Shown here one piece after another: positions 1 through 6,679 of a stretch of DNA of 50,713 bases. A program made the translations under genes and the position numbers. The first letter of the stretch is position 1, and the number at the start of each line of letters is the position of its first letter. The notes beneath the pieces were generated by a model that had not been told where the DNA came from, did no database searches, and saw nothing but the letters and a program-made list of their open reading frames with translations. The DNA comes from an uncultured Alphaproteobacteria bacterium (lineage in GTDB: Bacteria; Pseudomonadota; Alphaproteobacteria; RF32; CAG-239), in assembly GCA_944392255.1 (NCBI GenBank), contig CALXVY010000009.1:1-50713 (forward strand), read 5' to 3'.

Positions 1-76
1 TCTCCTTTATAGCGCGAAGATATGGGTATGTCTACATCTACCTGCTTACGCAGGTAGTGTTACGTTCGAATCATAA
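1..76 (+). repeat. Truncated palindromic element or gene end at the window edge
   Basis: Positions 38-57 form a perfect 8-bp stem with a TTAC loop (CTACCTGCTTACGCAGGTAG). One forward frame is open from base 2 to a TAA at 74-76, giving 24 residues ending AGSVTFES. The element is cut by the window start. It may be the end of a dispersed palindromic repeat, at which an assembly could have broken, or the 3' end of a gene. A T-loop-like GTTCGAATC is present, but its flanks do not form a tRNA T-stem, so I do not call a tRNA. Confidence 0.3.
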
Positions 77-80
77 ATAA

Positions 81-100
81 AGCCTCTCAAATGAGAGGCT
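81..100. terminator. Bidirectional intrinsic terminator
   Basis: AGCCTCTC and GAGAGGCT pair around a short loop. A T-rich tract follows on the plus strand, and TTTATTTAT follows when read on the minus strand. It closes the minus-strand operon ending at 110 and whatever lies left of the window. Confidence 0.75.
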
Positions 101-109
101 TTTTCTTTC

Positions 110-1132
110 TTATTGCAGATTTTGCTTGAAAAAGCTTTCAATCTTATCAAAGGGGATTTTTTCCATATTATCATACAAATCGACGTGATTTGCGCCTTTG
201 ATAATCATCAGCTCTTTATTCTTACCTTGCAGTTTTTTGAACGCATCTTCACTAAAATAGCGGCTATGCGCTTTTTCTCCATGCAACATCAGCACCGGTG
301 TTTTAATCTCACCGGCATAGCTTAAAATCGGCATATTGATAAAGGACAAAGAAGATGTCATATTCCAATTGCCGTTGGAGTTGATAGAGCGTTTGTGGAA
401 ACCGCGTTTGGTTTTATAATAACCATAATAGTCTTGCACAAACTGCGGCTCGTTTCCGCTCAACTTATCCGGCAATCCCGGGGCTTTGGCATAAGTTCCT
501 TCTTTATAATCTTGTGTGCGTTGAGCGTTTAACTGTTCTCTTAACGTATAACGTGCTTTAGCATCCATAGCATCAAAATAACCATTGGCATTCACCCTAC
601 TCATATCATACATTGTAGAAGTCACGGTTGCTTTGATTCTTGTATCCATAGCTGCCGCATTCAAAGCAAAACCGCCAAAGCCGCAAATACCGATAATACC
701 GATTTTGTTCGCATTGACTTCCGGCAAGGTGCTCAGATAATCAACCGCTGCGCTGAAATCTTCGGTATTAATATCAGGGGATGCCACATTTCTTGGTTTG
801 CCGCAGCTTTCGCCGGTATATGACGGGTCGAAAGCCAGCGCAATAAAGCCTTTTTCTGCCATATTCATGGCATACAAGCCTGAAGCTTGCTCTTTAACCG
901 CACCAAACGGACCGGACACGGCAATTGCCGGAACTTTCTCTTTGCCTAAATTTTTCGGCAAATATAAATCACCGACCAACTTAATACCATAGCGGTTGTG
1001 AAAGCTGACTTTTTTAACATCTACTTTATCGCTCTTGGCAAAAGTTTTATCCCAAACGCAACAAGCATATATTTTCCAAGACACGGCTGCTACAACAACC
1101 AAGCCAATGATAATACTCAAAATCATTTTCAT
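110..1132 (-). CDS. Membrane-anchored alpha/beta hydrolase, dienelactone-hydrolase-like
   Basis: This 340-aa protein has an N-terminal hydrophobic segment (residues about 4-20), so it is probably exported or anchored with the enzyme on the periplasmic side. The nucleophile elbow reads GICGFGG with Cys150 in place of the usual Ser, as in dienelactone hydrolases and YcjY-like proteins. The likely catalytic His316 lies in GANHVDLY, and an acid is expected near LHGEKAHS (about 285-292). The substrate is unknown. AAGGAG precedes the ATG. It is the last gene of the MerR-facing operon, 15 nt after the FMN-reductase-like gene. The fold assignment is firm; the exact reaction is not. Confidence 0.85.
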   Translation of the reverse strand: MKMILSIIIGLVVVAAVSWKIYACCVWDKTFAKSDKVDVKKVSFHNRYGIKLVGDLYLPKNLGKEKVPAIAVSGPFGAVKEQASGLYAMNMAEKGFIALAFDPSYTGESCGKPRNVASPDINTEDFSAAVDYLSTLPEVNANKIGIIGICGFGGFALNAAAMDTRIKATVTSTMYDMSRVNANGYFDAMDAKARYTLREQLNAQRTQDYKEGTYAKAPGLPDKLSGNEPQFVQDYYGYYKTKRGFHKRSINSNGNWNMTSSLSFINMPILSYAGEIKTPVLMLHGEKAHSRYFSEDAFKKLQGKNKELMIIKGANHVDLYDNMEKIPFDKIESFFKQNLQ

Positions 1133-1147
1133 CTTATCTCCTTTGTT

Positions 1148-1687
1148 TTAAGCATTTTTGCCCATTTCATAAGCTTCTTTCATGGCCGGCTTGCTCATAA
1201 TCTCGCCTTTTTGCCATGCGCCCAAACCATAAACAATGCCCTTCTCTTTAGCATTATCCAAGCAATCTATGGTGAAACCGCGCAAACCTTCAATCACTTT
1301 TTCAACAGCAGCTTTTCTATCGTCTGCTGCCGTGATGATATAATAAAAATCTTTATTGCTGATTTCGGTATATCTCGGAACACATCTATCAATAAAGGTT
1401 TTCATTTGACCATTCATGGCATAGAAATAAACCGGTGTTGCCAAAACTATCACATCAGTTTCCACCATTTTATCAACCAACTCTGCCATATCGTCTTTTT
1501 GAACACATTTGTGCGTGTCGTTACAAACACCGCAACCTAAACAGAAATTAATTTTCTTATCTCTTAAAAAGATTTTTTCAACCTTATTTCCGGCCTCTGT
1601 TGCGCCTTTGATAAACTCATCAGCCAAAGTATCGGAATTGCCGCCTTTGCGGTAACTTGCCGAAATCACTAATATATTTTTACTCAT
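1148..1687 (-). CDS. Flavodoxin-family NAD(P)H/FMN oxidoreductase with iron-sulfur-flavoprotein Cys motif
   Basis: This 179-aa protein is of the NADPH-dependent FMN reductase/flavodoxin-fold type. It has the phosphate-binding start ISASYRKGGNSDTL and the later TPVYFYAMNGQMKTFIDR segment. Cys49, Cys52, Cys55 and Cys61 give the spacing CX2CX2CX5C, the compact [4Fe-4S] pattern of iron-sulfur flavoproteins (Isf). It therefore may carry both FMN and a cluster, but many family members keep only part of this motif. There is no signal peptide, so it is cytoplasmic. Its start overlaps the end of the flavodoxin gene by 8 nt, implying coupled translation in the redox operon. Confidence 0.85.
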   Translation of the reverse strand: MSKNILVISASYRKGGNSDTLADEFIKGATEAGNKVEKIFLRDKKINFCLGCGVCNDTHKCVQKDDMAELVDKMVETDVIVLATPVYFYAMNGQMKTFIDRCVPRYTEISNKDFYYIITAADDRKAAVEKVIEGLRGFTIDCLDNAKEKGIVYGLGAWQKGEIMSKPAMKEAYEMGKNA

Positions 1688-2237
1688 TTTTTAATCCTTC
1701 CAACCATTCTTTAACGCTACTTCCTGCCATTGAAGCAAAACTGCCGCGAAAGGCCTCTGCACCGGTTACATTGGCTTCGGGAATAATGCTCTTAATATCT
1801 GAAACACTATGTCCTAATCCACTGCCGCCGTGAGTCATAAACGGCACAACGGTCTTACCCTTAAAGTCATTCTCGGTTAAAAAAGTGCGTACCGGAGAAG
1901 CAATGGTTCCCCACCAGCAAGGAGAGCCTATAAACACCACGTCATATTTGCTTAAATCTACCTTGACATTTTTAATGGCAGGTGTCATTTTCTCTTGCAC
2001 TTCTTTTTTGGCTTGTTCGGTGGTTTGACGATAATCCTCAGGATAAGCTGTAACCGGTTCAATTACCAAAATATCTGTCGATAAATTCTCCTTAATCTTT
2101 TCGGCAATCGCTTGTGTGTTTCCGGTTTTGGAATAATATGCCACCAAAACCTTATCTTGTGGTTTAATGACTTGCGCCGAAACATTTCCGGCAACAAATA
2201 TACTCCCAATCATGGCTAATAGTCCCATCAGTTTCAT
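1680..2237 (-). CDS. Exported flavodoxin
   Basis: This is a flavodoxin-like protein of about 185 aa with the FMN phosphate loop YYSKTGNTQAIA and the SPCWWGTIASPVRTFL segment. It begins with a clear Sec signal peptide (MKLMGLLAMIGSIFVAG) with a likely cleavage after VSA. The ATG at 2237 is chosen because GGGAG lies 7 nt upstream and because a longer reading to 2261 would overlap the previous gene and spoil the signal peptide. A secreted flavodoxin implies a periplasmic electron carrier or reductase and raises the question of how FMN is supplied. The neighbours on both sides in the operon are also redox proteins. Confidence 0.85.
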   Translation of the reverse strand: MKLMGLLAMIGSIFVAGNVSAQVIKPQDKVLVAYYSKTGNTQAIAEKIKENLSTDILVIEPVTAYPEDYRQTTEQAKKEVQEKMTPAIKNVKVDLSKYDVVFIGSPCWWGTIASPVRTFLTENDFKGKTVVPFMTHGGSGLGHSVSDIKSIIPEANVTGAEAFRGSFASMAGSSVKEWLEGLKNE

Positions 2238-2238
2238 C

Positions 2239-3033
2239 TTATTCTCCCTTATATATTTCATTGATTATCGTAATAGCATTCAGGCTCCGCGGATAACCAA
2301 TATATGGCAACATCTCGGTTACGGCATCAAGCAACATTTGCTTATCGTTGCCAACATTCTTATTAGCACTGGCATGAGCCCTGGCTTGCGGTTCCACGCC
2401 ACCCATAGCCACCAAAACGCTAAAGGTAATCAGTTCACGTTGTTTTATATCCAAACCACTTCTGGTGTAATAATCGCCAAAGCAGTTAGCGGAAAGATAA
2501 TCTTGAACATGTTTCAGTTCTTCCGGCGCATTGGCACGCATAGAATCAATATTTTCTTTGCCAAAAATTTCTCTTTGCGTATCCAAGCCTTTTTGCAATC
2601 TGTTCTCTACCGTGGTGTTTGATTGCCCTTCTAACGGTAATTTCACACCAGCATTTTGTAGTTCTTCATTGGTTATCTGCACGAAGTCATAAACTTTTGC
2701 AAAGCCTGCATAAGGCACGGTTTGGTACAAAGTTTCTTTTATCACAATCGGATCAACACCTTGTGCTAAAGCCTCTCTTATCACGTTGCGATAATTTTCT
2801 TTACCGCCGGCGCCGATATGGGCTGCTATTTTAACTGCCGTGCGCATATTTTTATCTAACTTGCCATGTGGTTCGACATCGTTTCTAACAAAGTTTTGCC
2901 ACAGTGCCGTAAACTCCGGGTCGGTTTTATTAATATCCGTCATTTGGTTTCCTCTCATCCAATAGGCGGTTGAGGCAGCGGCAATGATAACCACTGCCGC
3001 CGTCAAACAAATTTTTTTATTTATACTCGGCAT
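2239..3033 (-). CDS. Exported carboxymuconolactone decarboxylase (AhpD-like) family protein, two-domain
   Basis: About 264 aa with an N-terminal hydrophobic segment (residues about 8-25: signal or anchor), then two CMD-type helical domains (about 40-130 and 160-258). The second contains GLDIKQRELITFSVLVAMGG and the helix YIGYPRSLNAI. The AhpD CXXC peroxidase pair is absent, so a peroxidase role is not supported. ATG 3033 is preferred over GTG 3036. It overlaps the cupin gene by 17 nt. Two-domain CMD proteins are often found beside small cupins, as here, but their substrates are mostly unknown. Confidence 0.82.
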   Translation of the reverse strand: MPSINKKICLTAAVVIIAAASTAYWMRGNQMTDINKTDPEFTALWQNFVRNDVEPHGKLDKNMRTAVKIAAHIGAGGKENYRNVIREALAQGVDPIVIKETLYQTVPYAGFAKVYDFVQITNEELQNAGVKLPLEGQSNTTVENRLQKGLDTQREIFGKENIDSMRANAPEELKHVQDYLSANCFGDYYTRSGLDIKQRELITFSVLVAMGGVEPQARAHASANKNVGNDKQMLLDAVTEMLPYIGYPRSLNAITIINEIYKGE

Positions 3034-3487
3034 CACTTACAGGCTCCAACCAAGTGGACTTGTTATTTGCCCCGTTACTTTCTATAGAAATGTGAACAAA
3101 CCAGCTGTTTGGAGCAGCGCCGTGCCAATGCTCGACTTCCGGCGGAATGCGGACGACATCGCCTTTATGCAAAATTTGAATTTCTTTGCCGCGTTCCTGA
3201 TATCTGCCCTCGCCTCCGGTCACGAGCAAGATTTGCCCGCCGCTGTGTTTGTGCCAGTTGGTTCTGGCGCCCGGCTCAAAAGTCACGTTTCCAACCGGTG
3301 CGTTCCAAACATCATCTTTCACGCTCAGCATATTCAAATAGGTTTGTCCGGTGAAAAACTCAGAATAAGGGTTGATTTCACCTTGTTTGAAAATTGTATC
3401 AACTTCACTTGTTTTCATCTCTTGTGCCTTGGTTATAGTTGTCCCTATCAGCAAACTCACGCTTGCCAACATCAAAAGTTTTTTCAT
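3017..3487 (-). CDS. Exported cupin-domain protein
   Basis: A 156-aa protein with a Sec signal peptide (MKKLLMLASVSLLIGTTITKA) and one cupin-2 barrel. Motif 1 is PGARTNWHKHSGGQI, with two metal-binding His but Gln where Glu is common. Motif 2 is GDVVRIPPEVEHWHGA with its His. It is likely a periplasmic metal-binding enzyme or partner of the following CMD protein. It lies 10 nt after the Fe-ADH gene, with AGGAG before the start. The reaction is unknown. Confidence 0.85.
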   Translation of the reverse strand: MKKLLMLASVSLLIGTTITKAQEMKTSEVDTIFKQGEINPYSEFFTGQTYLNMLSVKDDVWNAPVGNVTFEPGARTNWHKHSGGQILLVTGGEGRYQERGKEIQILHKGDVVRIPPEVEHWHGAAPNSWFVHISIESNGANNKSTWLEPVSDAEYK

Positions 3488-3497
3488 TGTCTTCTCC

Positions 3498-4667
3498 TTA
3501 TTTGTAAGAAGCCTGATAGATGGCGATGCAATCTTCTTTGCTCAATTGCGCACGGTCGCAAGCAAACAAGAAGCCCATGCAATCTAAAGCATTTTCTGCC
3601 ATTGCCGGAAATTCTTCAGGTTTAATGCCATATTCAGACATTTTCAAATCTGCCACGCCGCAATCTTCTTGCAATTTTACCAATGCCTTAATAAAGTCCA
3701 TCGGCTCTTTGGCATTTTCCATACCCAAAGCTTTGGCCATTTTTACAAATCTGTCATCGCAAACGTGTTGATTGATGAAGTGGGTGTAATAAGCCTTACT
3801 AATCATAATCAAACCGGCACCATGCGGAAGCTCTTGATGATATGCCGACAAAGCATGTTCCAAAGAGTGTTCACTAGTGCAAGAACCAACGGTCATAACA
3901 AAACCGGACATAGTGTTGCCGTAAGCAACTTTTTCTCTGGCTTCAACATTCTTACCGTTTCTAACTGTTTCAGCCAAATTGCGACCAACATTTTCAATCA
4001 CACTCAAAGCCAACATATCTGTCATCAGGCTGGCTTTATTGGAAATGTAGCACTCAACGCTATGGAACAAAGCATCAAAACCTTGATAAGCAGTCATGCG
4101 TGGCGGAACGGTGGTCATCAATTCCGGGTCAACAATAGAAACAATCGGGAAAGAATATTCAGAAAAGAAAGCTGTTTTTTCGTTGGTCTCCGGATTGGTG
4201 ATAACGGCACCGGCATCTGCTTCCGAACCCGTGCCTGCCGTTGTGGTAATGGTTACCAAAGGCAAAGGTTTGTGTTGTAAAGCTTTTTTCTTACCTTTAC
4301 CAAATTGGATATAGTCCCACAAGTCGCCATCATTGGTGGCCATAGCGGCAATGGCTTTGGAAGCATCCATCACACTTCCGCCACCTAAAGCAACAACCAC
4401 GTCACAATTGTTTTTTCTGGCAGCTTCTGCACCTCTCATCACGGTAGACTTCAACGGATTAGGCTCAACCTCATTAAACAAAACAAATTCCAAACCGGCT
4501 TTTTTCAACTGTTCTTCAACTCTATCCAAATAGCCGTTGGCTTTGGCGGATTTACCATTAGAAATTACCAACAAAGCCTTTTTGCCGCCCAAGTTTTGTT
4601 TGTGCAGATTGTTTAATTCTCCGGCGCCAAACAGAATGCGTGTGGGCAAATAAAATTCAAAACTCAT
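3498..4667 (-). CDS. Iron-containing alcohol dehydrogenase
   Basis: A 389-aa group III (Fe-type) alcohol/aldehyde dehydrogenase. It has the nucleotide loop ALGGGSVMDASKA, the TTTAGTGSEAD segment, a metal-ligand region GFDALFHSVECY and the later pair HSLEHALSAYHQELPHG. ATG 4667 is chosen because AGGAG sits just upstream; an upstream in-frame extension of 16 residues lacks family similarity and runs into the promoter. This is the first gene of the operon read from the MerR-type promoter at 4716-4746. It probably reduces a reactive aldehyde or ketone, as in AdhR/NmlR-controlled operons; the substrate is inferred. Confidence 0.93.
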   Translation of the reverse strand: MSFEFYLPTRILFGAGELNNLHKQNLGGKKALLVISNGKSAKANGYLDRVEEQLKKAGLEFVLFNEVEPNPLKSTVMRGAEAARKNNCDVVVALGGGSVMDASKAIAAMATNDGDLWDYIQFGKGKKKALQHKPLPLVTITTTAGTGSEADAGAVITNPETNEKTAFFSEYSFPIVSIVDPELMTTVPPRMTAYQGFDALFHSVECYISNKASLMTDMLALSVIENVGRNLAETVRNGKNVEAREKVAYGNTMSGFVMTVGSCTSEHSLEHALSAYHQELPHGAGLIMISKAYYTHFINQHVCDDRFVKMAKALGMENAKEPMDFIKALVKLQEDCGVADLKMSEYGIKPEEFPAMAENALDCMGFLFACDRAQLSKEDCIAIYQASYK

Positions 4668-4715
4668 TTTGTTTTCTCCTTTTTTAGTTGAGGTTAACGA
4701 ATCTTTCTGTAACAA

Positions 4716-4746
4716 AGCTTAATCTTTAGAGTTAACTCTAAGTCAA
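4716..4746 (-). promoter_or_regulatory. MerR-type promoter and operator of the redox operon
   Basis: Reading the minus strand, TTGACT (4746-4741) and TAAGCT (4721-4716) are separated by exactly 19 bp. The spacer region carries the perfect 16-bp palindrome TTAGAGTTAACTCTAA (4726-4741). An over-long 19-bp spacer with a centred dyad is the hallmark of promoters activated by MerR-family DNA distortion. The -10 is weak, which fits activator dependence. Confidence 0.8.
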
Positions 4747-4754
4747 GACTTTTA

Positions 4755-4783
4755 TTGACATTCCTTTTATTTTTTTCTATCTT
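4755..4783 (+). promoter_or_regulatory. Promoter of the merR-family regulator
   Basis: TTGACA at 4755-4760 and TATCTT at 4778-4783 with a 17-bp spacer, followed by AAGGAG (4796-4801) and the ATG at 4809. The operator palindrome lies just upstream of this promoter, so one MerR dimer could affect both directions. Confidence 0.65.
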
Positions 4784-4808
4784 GAGGATAACTTTAAGGA
4801 GATTAAAA

Positions 4809-5237
4809 ATGAGTTACTCAATAGGCGAAGCTGCAAAAATGGTCGGTTTGACCGCACATACCTTACGTTTTTATGATAAAGAAGGTTTGCTGCCTTTTGT
4901 GAAAAAAACTTCTTCCGGCTTGCGTGCCTTTACCGAATCTGACATTGAATGGCTGAAAATTATTGAATGTCTCAAAGGTACTGGTTTGCCCTTAAAACAA
5001 ATCAAGCAATACATTGACTGGTGCATGGAAGGAGATACTACTATTCCGCAGCGTCTTAATATGTTTATTGAACAGAAAAAACACGTAGAAGAGCAAAAAG
5101 CCAAATGGGAAAAACATTTGGAAAAAATCAATTTCAAAATCAAATATTATGAAGATGCTGCTCAACATGGCAACCTTAATGTTTTTGAACGCAACCCCAA
5201 ACTTCTCGAAGAAAAGAAGAGACTTTTTAAAGACTAA
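4809..5237 (+). CDS. MerR-family transcriptional regulator (AdhR/NmlR-like)
   Basis: A 142-aa MerR regulator. It has an N-terminal winged helix (SIGEAAKMVGLTAHTLRFYDKEGLL), then a long C-terminal helix for dimerisation (about 78-120). It lacks the CXnC metal-binding tail of heavy-metal MerR proteins. Cys54 in IIECLKGTGLPL sits where AdhR/NmlR proteins carry their electrophile-sensing Cys, so aldehyde or quinone sensing is plausible but inferred. The start is fixed by AAGGAG at 4796-4801. It is divergent from the Fe-ADH operon and faces the 19-bp-spacer promoter, which it most likely controls. Confidence 0.9.
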   Translation: MSYSIGEAAKMVGLTAHTLRFYDKEGLLPFVKKTSSGLRAFTESDIEWLKIIECLKGTGLPLKQIKQYIDWCMEGDTTIPQRLNMFIEQKKHVEEQKAKWEKHLEKINFKIKYYEDAAQHGNLNVFERNPKLLEEKKRLFKD

Positions 5238-5294
5238 ACTTTTCTTTACTCACCCTTGATTTTATGGTATGGTAAAGTCAATGGGAGATAAGCT

Positions 5295-6587
5295 ATGGCT
5301 GAAGAAAAAACTCCGGACTTGATTTTACCAAACGGACTTAAAGTTTTTTATGAAGAAAATCCGCAAGCAGAAAGGTTTTCTCTCAATATGTTTGTCGGAA
5401 GCAAAGCAAGTGATGAAAATAAAGAAGTTATCTTTGCCACCAACCACATTATTGAACATAGCATCCGACTTGCCGATGAACAAAAAGCCATCCAATATCA
5501 ACAAGACAATGTTCGCCCACAAAATTGTATCACCTCTTATGACAATATTCGCTTCGGAAAAAACTTAGAACAATCTTCAAAACTTGAAGAAACATTAAAT
5601 TGCTACGGCGATATCTTTTCTAATTGGCATACTCCTGATTTAGAAAGCGAAAGAGAGGTTATTTTTGAAGAATGGTGCGATAAAAGGCAAAACGGAAATC
5701 CGGCTTTTTTGTCGGCTTATCTCGGAAACAAAGAAGATTTATATACTATACCAGAAAGTAATTTAACTTTACTTAAGCCCGAATATGTAGAGCAAAACGA
5801 AAACACTACCATTAAAGAATGGTTTAATAACCAAATTAATTATACCAAGGATTTGAAAACCGAAGATATCAGAGCTTATGCCAAGCATATTTGCGGTGCG
5901 GATAATATGATTTTTGTTGCTTCAGGAAATATGCCCAAAGAAGAATTTTTACAATTAGTACAAAAATCTGCACTTACTCAAATTCCGCAAGCACAAAAAT
6001 ATAATCCTTTTGAAAATCTGACAGATAAACAGGCTCGTCAAAGTCTTTCTTCGCAAATGGATATTGATGATTATAAAGTATCTTCCTTTGAAGTGACTTA
6101 TCCAAGCAGAAATCCTAAAGAGGCTAAAATTGCCAAAGAGTTTTTTAAGCTTAAAATGTGCAAAGGGTTGCAAAAAGAAGAGCCTCACGCTTATATCGCT
6201 GATTTTACAACAAAAGGAATATCTGCACAAATTACCACACAAAAAGAAAAACTTATGCAAGATAAGATTGTTTCTTTGATGGCTGCTTCAGTCAAAGATT
6301 TTTCTCTTTCTGCAGCTGAAATGCAAACTCTTCAATCGCGTCTTAAAATGGATAATCTTTCAGCAGAAACTATTAGAGATGTTGCGACTCAAGCTTTTCA
6401 AAATGCAAAATTATCTGTTAATGGCTCGGAAGCAAAATCCATCTCCAATTTAGCTTATTTGCAAAGCGTTCAAAATAAAAGTATGTTACGCATTCAACAA
6501 AATATTAAAGCACCTCTCAAACCCAAACAAATATCTGTTGATATTGCTAAAATCAATTATAGTCAACAGCATCAAGGCTCCAGATAG
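5295..6587 (+). CDS. M16-family (insulinase/pitrilysin-like) zinc peptidase, single unit
   Basis: A 430-aa protein with the inverted zinc motif HIIEH (His51, Glu54, His55) and a downstream EREVIFEE stretch (119-126) that should supply the third ligand. The start ILPNGLKVFYEEN resembles M16 N-terminal strands. The C-terminal half diverges and resembles the inactive second domain of the family only loosely. There is no signal peptide, so it is probably cytoplasmic. GGGAG precedes the ATG. Both neighbours lie outside any obvious operon with it, and the substrate is unknown. Confidence 0.72.
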   Translation: MAEEKTPDLILPNGLKVFYEENPQAERFSLNMFVGSKASDENKEVIFATNHIIEHSIRLADEQKAIQYQQDNVRPQNCITSYDNIRFGKNLEQSSKLEETLNCYGDIFSNWHTPDLESEREVIFEEWCDKRQNGNPAFLSAYLGNKEDLYTIPESNLTLLKPEYVEQNENTTIKEWFNNQINYTKDLKTEDIRAYAKHICGADNMIFVASGNMPKEEFLQLVQKSALTQIPQAQKYNPFENLTDKQARQSLSSQMDIDDYKVSSFEVTYPSRNPKEAKIAKEFFKLKMCKGLQKEEPHAYIADFTTKGISAQITTQKEKLMQDKIVSLMAASVKDFSLSAAEMQTLQSRLKMDNLSAETIRDVATQAFQNAKLSVNGSEAKSISNLAYLQSVQNKSMLRIQQNIKAPLKPKQISVDIAKINYSQQHQGSR

Positions 6588-6679
6588 CAAATATCCATTG
6601 CATAGACTTTGAGTTGTATTGACAATCTTCTTTTTTTGTTTACGCTATCTATAATTGAACCTAAAACAAGGAGAAGAAG

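Noticed and set aside
55-80. GTTCGAATC resembling a tRNA T-loop
   Set aside because: The flanking bases do not give a 5-bp T-stem and no acceptor stem or CCA follows; no tRNA can be supported.
998-1540. 180-codon open frame on the plus strand
   Set aside because: It is a shadow of the hydrolase and FMN-reductase genes, which have family motifs, ribosome binding sites and operon spacing; the shadow has none.
2984-3625. 213-codon plus-strand open frame
   Set aside because: Antisense to the cupin, CMD and Fe-ADH genes; composition is that of a reversed coding frame.
6619-6655. TTGACA and TATAAT before the CoA-disulfide reductase gene as a promoter
   Set aside because: The two boxes are 25 bp apart; no pairing with a workable spacer was found, so no promoter is called.
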